This document shows positions 36,073-51,108 of a stretch of 64,000 bases of DNA, in pieces (the first letter of the stretch is position 1; each line of letters starts with the position of its first letter). A program made the translations under genes and the position numbers. The notes below the pieces were generated by a model. It saw only the letters and a list, made by a program, of their open reading frames with translations. It had not been told where the DNA came from and did not search any database. Source of the stretch: Absidia repens (Eukaryota > Mucoromycota > Mucoromycetes > Mucorales > Cunninghamellaceae); assembly GCA_002105175.1 (NCBI GenBank), contig MCGE01000022.1:1-64000 (forward strand), in the 5' to 3' direction.

Positions 36073-36851
36073 TTTTACTGTGGTTTGAATGAGGTTGTAT
36101 ATTGTGAGCGAATGAGGAAGAAAAAAAAAAAAGCGCGCCTGCGAATAACAAACGAAAAAAAATCTCAACCGCGAAAATCCCTTACTATTTCAATCACCGC
36201 TTCTCTAAAAATGGAAATCACTATGGGAGTTTTGAGCCAATACACATATATGTGATGTCCTTTTTACCTGGTGCAGTTCATGAAGGAATCTAAGGAATTC
36301 TACCAACCTTAGGAACCACACAAATATCGATCACTTGTAGTTTCGCTTCTTTGTGGGGCGTTTAATTTAAGCCAGAACTAAATATACCGTATATAACCCT
36401 AAAATTTTGTGCCAAGGCGCCCCATATTCGTAATGTTACCATACAAATACTTATCGTCTGAACCATCAAATGTTAGTACTACAACCGACATTTTTCTCAT
36501 CATACATATGATGAGAACAGTTTTACTGTACTGTAAAAATAGTTGTACGTGAATGGAATATAGACTACATATAGAGCACACCTATTTCGAACATTTATAG
36601 TACATGCCACCACTAGTAGTATAATATATTATTCCTTTGACCGCCCTAAATAACGGAAATCATGGACAGCGGTTTTCTTCGTCTATCTAAAGAGAAAATT
36701 TTCAGCTACTCGTTCAACCATCCAATGCAATCAATTTTAAAGACCGCGAATTCCACACTTTTTTTTTCGTTATTTTTCGCCGCCTGGTCCTTTCTATTTC
36801 TTCGCTTTTTTTTTTCTTTTTTTTTTTTTTTTTAATTCTTACATACCTTCC
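36073..36851. promoter_or_regulatory. divergent promoter region, RFC5 / deubiquitinase
   Basis: 779 bases between opposing start codons. Near RFC5 are AAGCGCGCCTGCG (about 36131-36143) and CCGCGAAAATCCC (about 36169-36181), and near 36745 another CCGCGAA. They resemble E2F/MBF-type sites expected in S-phase promoters, each with a mismatch to the consensus. The right end has pyrimidine tracts just before the deubiquitinase ATG. Confidence 0.35.
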
Positions 36852-39678
<2,827 letters not shown>

Positions 39679-39889
39679 CGTAAAGTTTTGAAGTTGTAAA
39701 ACGACGTAGTATATTATTGGTATGGCTCGATGACAGTTTAATCACTATTTTCTTAGCTATACGGTGCAGCTCAGTGAGATTAGAAAGCAAACATCAGATG
39801 TTGCAATATTTTGAATTTAATTTCGAAACATTCTTACACTGTAAAAAAGTGATTTACTAGGTGTCAAGGGAAGGAAACGGGGAGAGGTG

Positions 39890-40830
39890 TGTTATTTTGA
39901 TCAAATTAGTTGCATTTCAGTATTTTGCACCTTAATAGGCGACTCTTTGGGCTCAACTAACTTCAGCATGGGCTTCTGTTATATGTTTTATTAGTCCACA
40001 TATAAAAAATATATAACCAAAAATAACGAACTGGATATAAACCGTATCTCTGTTCTAGTGGGGGTTACGCTGGAGATACAACCCAGGTTGATAAATATGG
40101 ATGGTAGAGAATATGACCACGTTTCATATTAGGTGACTGTAAACTAACGGTTCAATGTAACAAGGGATATAATGAAAAAATTTATTGATGGAGGCATGAG
40201 GGAGTTAAAGTGAGATTCGAAGAATAAACGATACTATTCAAAAGGAATGATTACAAAGAAGGATCTATAATATTGTATAATGAAGGCGAAAGTCTAAAGG
40301 AGCATATATTCTTAAAACTCAACAATGGTCAATACTCATCAAAGGAGGAGGATGAAGTAAGCAGGGATCTATTGCGCAAGACATGACTGAGATTTATTGG
40401 GAACATTTTTCATTGAAGCAAGTAAAAAGGCACATGTTTTATTTAAATATGGATACGAATTATGGACAAACTAACACTACACTAAGCTAATCAAGTATCC
40501 AAAAAGCCAACCTAATGGTGGTCATCAGATCCTGAATCCAATATGAAAGGGTTTCCCCATGCATGTTATAATGCTTGAGCTGAAAACCCCCTTCTAAACT
40601 AGTCCTGACACTAATCTAAGATTACCATGACCTCAAAGAAGTTGAATGAAGAAAGGAAAAAGAAAGAGAGACGAAAAATAAAATAGAAATAGGAGTATAT
40701 AAACAATTCACGTGAACGGGGTTTAAAAGATTATTTTTGTTAGTTTTTTGGTGGATATTAAAAAGGAACCGCCCATTTTTTCGTTTTACAACAATCAGTA
40801 TCATAAAGCATCATCAGCATAATGTTTCTC
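39890..40830 (-). repeat. dispersed repeat R1, copy c (- orientation)
   Basis: Minus-strand core at about 40430-40720: CACGTGAATTG at the element start, CTAGTTTAGAAGGGGG, CATGGGGAAACCCTTTCAT, and AAATAAAACATG near 40440. The outer part (TTTGCACCTTAATAGGCGAC near 39927, GATGGTAGAGAATATGACC near 40100) aligns with copy e. The region beyond 40780 (ATCATCAGCATAATG) is also shared with copy e. Confidence 0.72.
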
Positions 40831-42424
40831 TTCTTATGAAATTAATCCCTAGCGCTCAACATTGACAATGCGATTGTTCTCTTCTGTTGAGGTCTTTGCA
40901 GTCACGATGGAAGAGTTTGGTCTGGATGATTTCACGCTTCCTTCACAATAGAATGGCTTCCCCACTTTAATTGGACTAGATTACCTCACGTTCCGTTTAT
41001 TATACAACAATATACCTCCATTCCAACACTCACCCCTAAACGCCTCACTTTTAGATACGTGTCATGATACTACCATTTTACTACATAGTTTAGTTTAGTT
41101 GTCATAGTTTAGATATATGTATCCGAATAAATATACCTAAATCTTTTACTCTTGCATTGTGTCTCATACGTTTAGTTTGTCATATCAAGTGGGTATACAC
41201 ACAATGCACTGTTCTCTGCGCTTTAAATCTAAGCATTAGAGAAATCTTGAATTATTCATGCATTTCCTGGCCAAGACTACTTTACATCAAAATGTTGCCT
41301 AGGCACGAGGACGCACTCTTGTGATACAGTTAATCTGAAGTTCATCCAGAGTTCTATCGGTTATCCAGAACGTCTATCCCTAGACAAAATATACCCTGGT
41401 CTAAGATTATGCAGCTTTTTGATCTACCCGGTAGCCAGTGAAGGCTTGTCTAGAACGTGATAGCAGAATAACTTTTAAGGGAGACTTTTCTTCTCCGTCA
41501 TTCAGAAAAAATATAAAAAGGGGGAGAAGGTCTCGTGTTTCATCCCATCTCGACAAAATAACTTTATATAAACAAAGCAGTATCTTTTTTATTATTATTA
41601 TTATTATTTCTCCATTTTTCAAACTACACTTAACACATGCAAGGTTTTCAGAGGTCTCGCATCAGATGATCCAAGGAGTTAGGTGCATATGTCGGAGTAC
41701 AAAGATCAAGATTATTATTCTGTTGTGCCTTTCTGCTCATCGTTTTTGATAGGATATAAGGATTTAGTTGTCTGCTGACTGGTATATGAATAATTTCTAG
41801 TATTGGATGATGCGTTCTGGAGCTGTGGTGTCATCGTATTTGTGATTTGTGTACGTTGATATGGAGATAAATGGTGTCCAAATCTTGACATGACATTATC
41901 CATGTATGTTAAAGACGATGCCGCGGAGGTAAAAGAAGAAGACGTACGAGATGAATTGGAATACATGAAAGAAAATAAAAAAAGGAGGGCAACTAGAGAA
42001 AACAAGGAGATTTTTTTTATTTTTGTAAAAAAAAAAAAAAAAAAAAACTTGGATGGCACTAAAAAAGTCCTTTGGCCAATGGGAAAATTTCATCACCAAT
42101 TTTGTCAGGAGTACTTGTACGCTTTCGGACTTTGGGCCAGTTTCTATTATCCAAGCATGTGAAGCCTATTTTTTTATCATCTACCCATTGTCATTACTTG
42201 GTCTATATTTGAGTTAAATCGCCCTTTTATTCGAATGCTATTAGCATTGAGACCTGTCTTATCTGCCGCTGAGTCAGGTCTTGCTTTATTTTTTTTTTCC
42301 TTCAGCCTTGTATTGTAACCTCCCTGAACCTTCCTCTTCCTAATTTTGTATGGTGTAGCACTGTGTCGCTGCTGTTTTGTGGTGAAAAAAAAAAAAAAAA
42401 AAAAAACGCAACCCTCATGAAAAA
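40831..42424. other. intergenic region between repeat copies c and d
   Basis: AT-rich. The only coding candidate is a short Ser/Thr-rich frame on the minus strand at 41715-41966, listed separately. An A19 run lies near 42028-42046 and an A22 run near 42384-42405. No conserved gene seen. Confidence 0.4.
41715..41966 (-). CDS. possible small Ser/Thr/Gln-rich protein, 83 aa
   Basis: An ATG at 41966 (minus strand) opens an 83-codon frame rich in Ser, Thr, Asn and Gln, ending at 41715. Composition resembles disordered fungal proteins rather than the Phe/Lys runs of spurious frames here, but no domain or homologue is recognised and no introns are obvious. It may be noise within a repeat-rich region. 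Confidence 0.2.
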   Translation of the reverse strand: MYSNSSRTSSSFTSAASSLTYMDNVMSRFGHHLSPYQRTQITNTMTPQLQNASSNTRNYSYTSQQTTKSLYPIKNDEQKGTTE

Positions 42425-43300
42425 AAAATCTTCAAATCCCGCCCACGTGAATGTTTACATTCACCCAATTTTTTTTTTTCCTCTCTCTTCCTTTTTCCTT
42501 TTAATTTTTGTCCTTTTTTCTTCACCATTTAACTTCTATGGGGTTATTTAGGACCTAGAATTTTATCAGGACTAGTTTAGAAGGGTGTCAGCTCAGGGAT
42601 TACAACATACATGGGGAAACCCTTTCATTTTAGATCTAGGATCTACAACTACCATTAGTTAGCTTTTTGGAGCCTTCATTGGCTTAGTTAGTATTAGTTT
42701 GCCCATAGTCTGTATCTATATCTGAATAAAACATGTCACTTTTTACTTACGTCAGTGAAAAAATGCTCCATTAGTATCTCTCATGTGTTGCGTAATAGAT
42801 CCCTAGTTTACTACCATGACGTTTTTTGATTAGTGTTGACCGTTGTAGTGCTTCAATGAAAGATATCCTTTTAGATTTTTTCATTCCTTATTAGATCGAT
42901 CTTTACATTCACCTCTTTTAAAACCGGTCCCCTTCCAATGGTCTTCCGCATCTACTTCAATAGATCCCTTGTTACGGTGAGCCCCTCGCCTTTAGTTTTA
43001 GTATGTTTTAATAGATTCCAATAGAATATGTAAAATATATTTTCAATAAACTATGTCTGTTTATTAGCCATCCTCTGACTCATCGGATAGTGTTTTATCA
43101 AATACCTGCATTTTAGCTTACCCACAACACTACTTTTCCCCTCTAAGGTCCCAAAAATTGATTGAAAATCCTTGGTTTCTTAATATGAACTTGCGGTCAT
43201 ATTCCTGCTACTAATCATATTTCCGCTTCACCATTCATATCATTCAACCAAGGCCGTGCGACAGCGCAGTCTCCTCACATATAAATCATTATAACTCCAC
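42425..43300 (+). repeat. dispersed repeat R1, copy d (+ orientation)
   Basis: CCCGCCCACGTGAATG at 42437-42452, a long pyrimidine tract, CAGGACTAGTTTAGAAGGG, ACATGGGGAAACCCTTTCATTT, TTTTTGGAGCCTTCATTGGC and CTGAATAAAACATG near 42725. Continues with TCAATAAACTATG...CATCCTCTGACTCATCGGATAG (43044-43090) and GCGGTCATATTCCTGCTA near 43193, matching the far part of copy e. Confidence 0.75.
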
Positions 43301-44386
43301 TAGGTAGGACGTATGGTATATACCCGGTTGGGTATTTTCAGTTTGTAAGCCCCCCCGAAGACCACACCAAAGTACAAAGCGGCGTGGGCATCCAATCCCA
43401 TGTCATCAAACCGTCACTGCAGTAAGCCCCCTCCTCCTACTGATAATGTTTAAATTCAGTAAAGTCTTTTTTTTGTTTCAGGTCTCTAACATCTTGTCCC
43501 TTTTTCTTCACTTTCACTCCTTTCCAAAATTTCGAAAAAAAAGTCGGACATTGTAAACTCAACATTAGAAATCTAGACTCGACAAAAATGCGGAACATGT
43601 TACATGACAGATAGCAATCAACATGAATGAACCGTTTTTTTTTTTTTTGTTTTTTTTTTACGGCTATTTACAGCCATATTATTTTTGAATCATGTACTAT
43701 TTACCCTATATGCAAATAATATTGATCTTGGTTTACTAATAAAATTATTTTACCTTCCACTCACTATATGGTTATCTACACAATTTTTTTTTATACACAA
43801 TCCAGTTATTATTTCTGTATTCTTCCAATAAACATCAATTATTATATATAAGTTTAAAACCTGGTTTCTAGAAAATATCCATCTGAATATCCTATCTATT
43901 GTCTTGCTTCTATTAGGTACATGATGATGATTTGTTCATATGAATAATATAAATTGAAATTTTTACATCAAACCCAATAGTAAGATCAGACAGCGTTTGC
44001 CATTTAGATTGACAGGACAGGTTTTACGAAGGAAGAAAAACATGGTCCCTGACGGAATTTAAATAATATTGTCAGACCCTAGAGGATTGTGTTGGTTTCG
44101 AAATAATCAGTAACTGAATTTAAGTTTTGAAACAAAGACATAACGAAAGAAAGCTGTTATTTTAAATTCTGATGGTGTTTACTTGCTATGTTGCAAAGAA
44201 AAAAAGAAAAATATATGTACGCGAATAGGACCTGATTTATCTCCCGCCCCCTTTTTTCAAGTTTGGTCGAGACTCAATTTTTTTTCTTAAAAAAAAAAAA
44301 CATTATAAAAGAGAGGAACCTGAAAGAAATAAAGTAATAAATACTATTCATTTACATCACTTATAAATATCATTTTTATTATCATC
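43301..44386. promoter_or_regulatory. intergenic region and promoter of the thaumatin-like gene
   Basis: The left part is unassigned AT-rich DNA. TATAAAA at 44304-44310 lies 77 bases upstream of the ATG at 44387 and looks like a TATA box, unusual for this window and fitting a regulated, highly expressed secreted protein. CCCGCCCCC at about 44242-44250 lies 54 bases further upstream. Confidence 0.5.
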
Positions 44387-45142
44387 ATGTACTTTTCTCC
44401 TTTGGTTCTCTCATATGCTGTTCTTGGCGGTTTGGTAGCTGGTCTTCCTCTTTCTGCTAATGATTCCCACAATGCCCCTGTCATCCGATCTGCCAATGCG
44501 TCTTCTTCAAGTGGAAAATCCTTTGTGGTGGTTAAGAATAGCTGTTCCCATTCTATTGTGGCTGGTACCTCTGAAAATGGCAACGAATATGGATCATCCC
44601 TTTCCATCTCCGCCGGTGCCTCGCATACATTTGACTACAATGCTCCATGGGAAGGTCGTATTTGGGCCCGCAAAAGCTGTGAAGGCAAGACTTGCAATTT
44701 CTCTGGTTTGTGGGCACCTACTTCTCTTGCTGAATTCCATTTTGCCGATGGTGATGCTGAAGACTTTTATGACATTAGCTTTGTGGATGGCTATAACTTG
44801 CCTCTTTCGATCGCTCCCAATACCAAGTCTGACAATGACTACAAAGTGGCCAAGCACTGTGGTACCCCCAAGGTGAGTCAATTGCCTTCCTGCCCCTCTG
44901 GCTTTGAAACCAAGGATAGAGATGGTAATGTCGATGGATGCAAATCTGCCTGTTCCCACTTCCAAACCGATGAATATTGCTGTACTGGTGCCCACAACTC
45001 CGCCGATACTTGCAAGGGAAGCAACTACGCCGCCAAGGTCAAGGCCGCCGCTCCTGATGCCTACTCTTATGCCTTTGATGATGAAACGAGTGTATATACC
45101 TGCAAACCTGATGGCTACACTGTCACCTTCTGCCCTTCTTAA
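44387..45142 (+). CDS. secreted thaumatin-like protein, 251 aa
   Basis: Single exon. Residues 1-~22 form a signal peptide (hydrophobic LVLSYAVLGGLVAGLPLSA). The mature part has the thaumatin/osmotin (PR-5) fold signatures: FVVVKNSCSHSI, GRIWARKSCEG, GLWAPTSLAEFHF, DFYDISFVDGYNLPLSI, then QTDEYCCTGAHNSADTC and the C-terminal YAFDDETSVYTC and YTVTFCP. There are 12 cysteines, probably disulphide-paired. Plant members are defence proteins; fungal ones are thought to act on cell-wall beta-glucan (family knowledge), so a wall or antagonistic role is likely but unproven. Codon use is biased toward C-ending codons (AAC, TCC, GCC) compared with neighbours, suggesting high expression. A TATA box precedes it. 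Confidence 0.93.
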   Translation: MYFSPLVLSYAVLGGLVAGLPLSANDSHNAPVIRSANASSSSGKSFVVVKNSCSHSIVAGTSENGNEYGSSLSISAGASHTFDYNAPWEGRIWARKSCEGKTCNFSGLWAPTSLAEFHFADGDAEDFYDISFVDGYNLPLSIAPNTKSDNDYKVAKHCGTPKVSQLPSCPSGFETKDRDGNVDGCKSACSHFQTDEYCCTGAHNSADTCKGSNYAAKVKAAAPDAYSYAFDDETSVYTCKPDGYTVTFCPS

Positions 45143-46424
45143 AAAAAATAATCTTCGAATCATTGCATTTTAATACATATTTATACATCATTCATATTTC
45201 ATTAGAATTAGACTTTTTAAATAAATTAATAAAAATACCATCAGTTAGATACTGATCTTTCCTCTTTTCAATTGGCCTTTTTTTTGGAATTTTGATGACC
45301 GAGAAACATGATGTTTCAGACACCACAGACTATAGGAATCGTGTCTTGGGTAGAAAGTTTATTCATACTCCGATTTGCTTGATTTAATTCTCTTTTTTGC
45401 GCTTCTTTCTTTCTTTCTTTTTTTTTTCAAGTTCTCAGGTTATCATATTCAATGAAGGTGATGGGTGATCTTGGATTAGTGTTAGACTTTGAATTTGGGG
45501 TATTTTGAAAACTGCAATACGAACATGCATGGGGAAACCCTTCCATTTTGAAATCTTCAATAGAATAGCAGCATCTTTAGAAAGTGCCATGGAAATTGGC
45601 ATTAGCTTAGCTTAACATTGGTTGTTATGGTTTATATATACTTCTGAATAAAATAAATACGTCTTGTCTTTTTACCATTAATATCTCTCTTACCTTTTGA
45701 TTTGTCTTGTTGTATGCGTGAAGAAAGAAACTGACGTGTGCCTGGCGATCATTCATGGGCGTGTGTGTGTGGAAATAGCTGGGTGAAAATTATGTCCTGG
45801 GATCAAGTATTACTATGTTTTGTATGTATTGGTGTCCGGTTTTGTGTGTTTATGTATTTTCTTTCTTGTTGTAAGCGACATGTCTGTACAGAGCAGACAG
45901 AAATCTAAATTGTGTAGAGTATCATATTTGACTGGGGATCCCTGAACTTGCCGGTATGGGCAGGAAGTGTGGATTGTATTGGTTGGGGGTAGTGGGGAAT
46001 GTGCAGGAAATACGCACAGTATGTGCAGCGTGGGTATTAGAGAATGCGACAAATGTCCTGCAAGACTAATCGAACAAAGGAATCCACTAAGATGAATTTA
46101 TCTTTTGAAAAAGGTGCTCATCACATTCAGTTTACTAAGTAAATATAGAAAAAAAGTACTGATTCAATAGTAAACAGACAAACAAAAAAAAACATACATC
46201 ATCACATAAAGACAATTCATTCAGATATGTACAATGATTTCACAAAACAAAGTTTTTATTAATACATTGATTTCAATCACCCATCATACACTAAAAAATA
46301 ATAAGAATGTAAGAGTGAGGGAGCGAGGGGGGGGGGATAAAAGCAAAAAGTACGAACGAACGAACGAACGAGAAGTGAATGTGTTGCAAGAGAAGATGTG
46401 TATCAAATCAGTGTAAATAATAAT
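45143..46424. other. intergenic region containing repeat R1 copy g
   Basis: Between the thaumatin-like gene and the ETF alpha 3' end. Holds repeat copy g (about 45440-45720) and, at about 46326-46337, a G9 run; GAACGAACGAACGAACGAGA near 46354-46373 is a short tetranucleotide repeat. No gene seen. Confidence 0.45.
45440..45720 (+). repeat. dispersed repeat R1, copy g (variant subfamily)
   Basis: GATCTTGGATTAGTGTTAG, ACATGCATGGGGAAACCCTTCC, GGCATTAGCTTAGCTTAACATTGG and CTGAATAAAATAAATACGTC in the same order as copies f and h. It lacks the CCACGTGAAT block. Confidence 0.7.
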
Positions 46425-47959
46425 CTAAAGCTTTTCAGTAATTTCAGGGACAGCATCAAATAAGTCAGCAACAAGACCATAGTCAGCCACTTGGAAAATA
46501 GGAGCATCAGCGTCCTTGTTGATGGCCACAATAGTCTTGGAATCCTTCATACCAGCCAAATGCTGAATAGCACCAGAGATACCTAAATGTCACCCAAAAA
46601 AAAAAAAAAAGTTTTAGTTAGATAAATTTTCCCACGGTCAGACGAACCTTCCATCTATCTTTTGGACTTACCAACAGCAATGTATAGTTCTAAATAATAT
46701 ATCAAAAGAAAAGAATAACAATCCACCGTCAGTCATGAGCCAGTATTACAGGTGTGGTGTACTCGACGCTTTTTTTTTATATATAAAATACTTACCAGGA
46801 GCAACGATCTTACCGGTTTGACCGACTTGTAAGGAGTTATCAACGAAACCAGCGTCCACAGCAGCACGAGAAGCACCGACTATACCAAGAAAATAAAATA
46901 AGAAACATTTTAGTGATCAAAATTTTCATATCATAAAACCCAGTAGCAAATCTTACCAGCAGCACCCATCTTGTCGGCCATATCGTACAACAGCTTGAAG
47001 TTTTCACCATTCTTCATACCACGACCACCAGAAATCACACGGCTAGCAGAGCCCAAGTCAGGACGGTCACTCTTTTGAATGTCTTCACCCACCCATTCGG
47101 TCACGCCGACCTTATCAGCACCAGGAGCAGCTTCGACAGCAGCAGCATCACCACCAGCAGCAGCAGATTCAAAGGCAGTACCACGAACAGTGACAAACTT
47201 GACGCTATCGTTGGACTTGACGGTAGCAATAGCATTACCTAATATGATTTATGTTGGTCAGTATGTTTCTCTTTCCCCTGTATGCACACGTTTCCGTCTT
47301 CCTCCCTCCATCCGTGTTTCGTTTTTCTCTTTTTTTTACCAGCATAGATGGGTCGGACAAAGGTGTCATTAGATTCAACGGCAGTAATATCAGAGATAGG
47401 AGCCACATCCAAAAGAGCAGCGGCACGAGGGAACACATTTTTGCCGACAGCAGTGTGGCCACCGACGATATGAGTAAAGTTGTATTTGTTTTGGACAGCG
47501 AGCAACAAGGAAGTGACATCTTCAGCCAAGTTCTTTTCATAGCTGGCATCAGTAGCAGTCAGGACCTTGGAAACACCTTGATAGTCACCAATAGACTTGG
47601 CAATGGCATCAGGAGCATCACCAGCTACAAGAGCAGTGACAGAACCACCGAGTTGGTTGGCAGCAGTGAGCGCATTCAACGTAGCATTAGAGATGACACC
47701 ATCTTTGTGTTCAACAAAGAGCAATGTGTTGGCGGCAGCACCAGAGGAGTAGTAGCGTTGAGCAGAAACACCAGTCTAATTTTGTGTCGAGTCGTCAATG
47801 GGTTTACGAATTATGATTATTCAATCAACATATTGTTGTTAAGGATAATAAAAAACATTTGAGTGAGTGTTTTGTAAAGGACGCCCTATTTTATTTTTAT
47901 TCAAGAAGAAAAAAAAGGCTTACCTGACGAAGGAAACGAGAAGTAGCGGAAGATAACAT
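46425..47959 (-). CDS. etfA: electron transfer flavoprotein alpha subunit (six exons, 337 aa)
   Basis: Mitochondrial matrix FAD protein that passes electrons from acyl-CoA and other dehydrogenases to ETF-QO. Minus-strand exons 47959-47924, 47775-47340, 47238-46957, 46879-46796, 46689-46672 and 46582-46425 sum to 1014 nt; all phases close. The N-terminus ([12 protein letters not shown]...QRYYSS) looks like a mitochondrial presequence. [13 protein letters not shown] starts the N-domain. The FAD domain shows [71 protein letters not shown] and the C-terminal [11 protein letters not shown]. One internal exon is just 18 nt (six residues). Codon use is strongly biased toward C-ending codons, consistent with high expression. 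The partner beta subunit is not in this window. Confidence 0.95.
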
Positions 47960-48440
47960 TGTTTTGAGGATAAAAAGAGAACAAAAAAAAAAAAGTCAAG
48001 AAAAAAAAAAAAGATTGGAAATAAGTATTTGTCAATGTGGGGGAATTAAAAGGAACGATGGGCGAATGAGGTCACTCTGATATCCGGGGGCTGTCAGACA
48101 AGGGACAACAAAAAAAATAACGGCGTTTCAAATGACAAATTTTCACACTACTTGCTTTCATCGCCCTTTGACACATCGAAAGCTTGGGCCAGCACTTTAC
48201 CAATCTCCCAACCCAAACATTCGCCCAAATTCCTCACTCTACCCACTTTACGCAGGATTTCCAAAGACAAATTATACCCGTTTTTGTTATTTCATTTTAT
48301 ATTTTAAATTCGTCCCTTGCTATAGTTCCACACTTCCTTTTTTCGTTTTATCACTATGAAAATGTTTTGCGCCTTGAGGTAAACCCCTTTTATACTGGCA
48401 AAAAAAAAAAATTGATCTACTTGTCATCAGTGGGGTGCTA
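47960..48440. other. upstream region of ETF alpha
   Basis: About 480 bases holding the ETF alpha promoter. A runs at 47983-47994 and 48000-48012; CATCGCCCTTTGACACATCG near 48159-48178. No gene recognised. Confidence 0.4.
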
Positions 48441-48570
48441 ATTGAACACTGGTTTTGATGAAATTAAAGTCCCCCCTCGTCAATTTTTGCACCTAAATAG
48501 ACAACCCCTCTTGGATTCAGCTGGGTTCAGTGTGGTCTTCATTTTTACTATCAATACTATTATACCACAT

Positions 48571-48616
<46 letters not shown>

Positions 48617-49800
48617 GATCTGGATATATATATATATATAGTATATCCATTCCAGCAGAGATTACGCCAGTGGCACTGCCTAAATTGATTGATGTGAATG
48701 GTACAGCGGGAATATGACCGTATTCATATTAAGTGACCTTTCAAATAGTTACTAACCTCTGAGAACCGGAAAAATAGCTAAAAAGCAGTACAAAACACTT
48801 TATATCGAAGGCTACAAGCACAGTAAGATCTAGATTTATTTACATGATTGCTCAAGCATGAATTTGATCATCATGGATAGAAATGATCTAAGACTGCTAA
48901 CCATTTTCTAGTGATCTCGGGGAATAGTAATCATAATGGGTGAAATAGAAAGTAAAGTAGAACCCTGACAAAACAGCTACAATTGGGACATTGTTTACTA
49001 TGCGATGGGTCAGAGGATGGTTAATGAAAAGGGATATTTTATTGAAGCATATTAATAGATATTAAAACTAACGACGAGGGGTTCATTGTGACGAGAGAGT
49101 AATGGAAGGGTCTATTGGAGGACACATGGGACACTAATGTGAGATTTAAAAAATGTTCAGTACTAAGACGACTGTAAAATGGGAGTTAATATAATGTACA
49201 AGATATGAGAAAGATTAAAGGGACATCTGTTTGACATAGAAGACTAAACAAAAAGGGTGCTGGTAATAAAACAAATATGGGATCTCTTGTACAAGACATG
49301 AATGAGACTAATGGGACATTTTTTCATTGAAGTAAATAAAAAGAGTCATATTTTATTCAGATGCAGATACAAACTATAGACGGTAGGCAAGCTAATGCTA
49401 AACTAAGTTAATGATGATTCCAAAAAGTCAAACTAATGCTGCTTTCAGATCCTAGATCCAAAATGAAAGGGTTTCCCCAAGCATCTTGTAATCCCTGAGC
49501 GGAAACCCCTTCTAAACTAGTCATGTCATTAATCTAAGTCCATTAAAACCTCAGTGAACTTGAATGGTGAAGAAGAAGAAGATGAAGAAGAAGAAGAAGA
49601 AGAAGAAGAAGAAGAAGAAGAAGAAAAAAAAAAAAAGGGGGGGAGTAAATAAATATTCACGTGGGCGGGGTTTGTAATGTTTTGGTTCTTTTTGCTCTCA
49701 TGATGGATTTCGTTTGCGATTATGATATTATCTTTTGCTGGATATAGAAAAGGACTCCCTCCCTTCTTTTCCAACACCATAGAACATCATCAGCATAGCG
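48441..49800 (-). repeat. dispersed repeat R1, copy e (- orientation), the longest copy
   Basis: Minus-strand order: ATGCTGATGATGTTCTATGG (49798-49779), CCCCGCCCACGTGAAT (about 49673-49658), a pyrimidine tract that here is a long (TTC)n (plus strand GAA, 49566-49625), CTAGTTTAGAAGGGG, GGGGAAACCCTTTCATTTTGG, CTGAATAAAATATGAC, CTTCAATAAAATATCCC, CATCCTCTGACCCATCG and CGGTCATATTCCCGCTGTACC near 48700. An A43 run (48573-48615) and an (AT)n tract lie near the left end. At about 1.35 kb it is the best template for the family. No protein-coding frame. Confidence 0.75.
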
Positions 49801-50853
49801 ATTTTCTTCGGTTAAATATTTATGAGTGGCGATAAAATAAGTAGATACAATTTTTGATATCGACGGAGGGATTTTTAATCTATGCTCTCTTTTTTTTTTT
49901 ACTGATCTCTCGTGCTAAATTAAGTAATCGTCATTACAGAATGTCTCTTTCATAAATAGAAGCTGATGATATTTCATTGGACTGAGTTATTTCGAAAATG
50001 CATTTGACGATTGCGCAGAAGAAATATGTCATCCTGTATTTAAAAGTAATGAACTGGGATCAAAAGCAACTGCAATATCACAAGGTGTTTAATCCAAAAA
50101 AGTTTAAATATGTATTCAATTCAATTTTTTGTTTGTTTTTAAATGATGAAGAAAAAGTATTTCATTTATCTATGTACATAAAAGGTATATCATATGAGCA
50201 GATATCATATCACAAAATTCATGCATGAACGGCACAAATGCATTTTTTGTGTAAGACATATTTGCACAGGAGAGTTGACGATGATCGTTAAAAAAAAAAA
50301 AAAAAAAAAAAAAGAACCGAGGGAATGGATTGATAGGGTTGATCGAAGGAGGAATTTCGGAAAACAGAAAAAGAAAAGGCATTCTTTCCCGCCTAAAGTT
50401 GAAAAAAAACCAAAGGGGAGGGGGGTGGGGGCGTTCAGGAAAAAAAAAAAAAAAAAAGGTAGTCAAAGTGTCAATGTAAGAAATGTACTAGAGTTTCCTT
50501 TTACATAAGGTTGCTCCATTTTAACTTTCTGCTTGAAAAGAAAGGGGCTAGGGTGAGATTCATTAAACTAGAGGAATCAGCCTTTTTTAAAGTTTTTGAC
50601 GTTAAAAAAAAAAATCCTACATAGAGTACAAACATACGATTCCCACCCGCTCTTCCCTCCCCCCTCTGTCCCCCCGAGGCGTGATCCTTCTTAGTACCCA
50701 TCGTACATACTGCACATATACAAGTAAAACTATCCCCTTAAACATTTTAATCAAGAACGAATAAAATAATAATAATAACGACGCCACTTTTAAAATATCT
50801 TGTCCATATCACTTCTTTATGACCGACGTACTTCACCCCTGAAGACCCATCAC

Positions 50854-50896
<43 letters not shown>

Positions 50897-51108
50897 AGTG
50901 ATTGGTATAGCAAAATTATGACTTTTTATTGTTTTCTATAAGAATACTATAAACTAAAAAGGGAATGAATGATAAGTGAGGGGAAACGTAAGTTCAAAAA
51001 ACTAGAGTATGTAAAAAAGAGGGGAATATACAGTATATTTGGGTGTGCAGGAGATAAATTACAGAGCGAGAGAGAGAGTGTGTGTGTGTGAATGAGGAGA
51101 GGGGATAA
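49801..51108. other. intergenic region between repeat e and the WOPR gene
   Basis: AT-rich. A 76-codon frame at 49998-50228 has no recognised similarity. A runs of 23 (50290-50312), about 17 (50441-50457) and 40 bases (50855-50894) are present. The end is the 3' UTR of the minus-strand WOPR gene. No gene supported. Confidence 0.4.

Noticed and set aside
44594..45163. 189-codon minus-strand frame opposite the thaumatin-like gene
   Set aside because: Shadow of the real gene; the plus-strand frame has signal peptide, domain and cysteine pattern.
47251..47862. Plus-strand 203-codon frame opposite ETF alpha
   Set aside because: Antisense shadow of a well-conserved, codon-biased gene.
49998..50228. 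76-codon frame as a small gene
   Set aside because: AT-driven composition, no recognised similarity, no splice partners; left unannotated.
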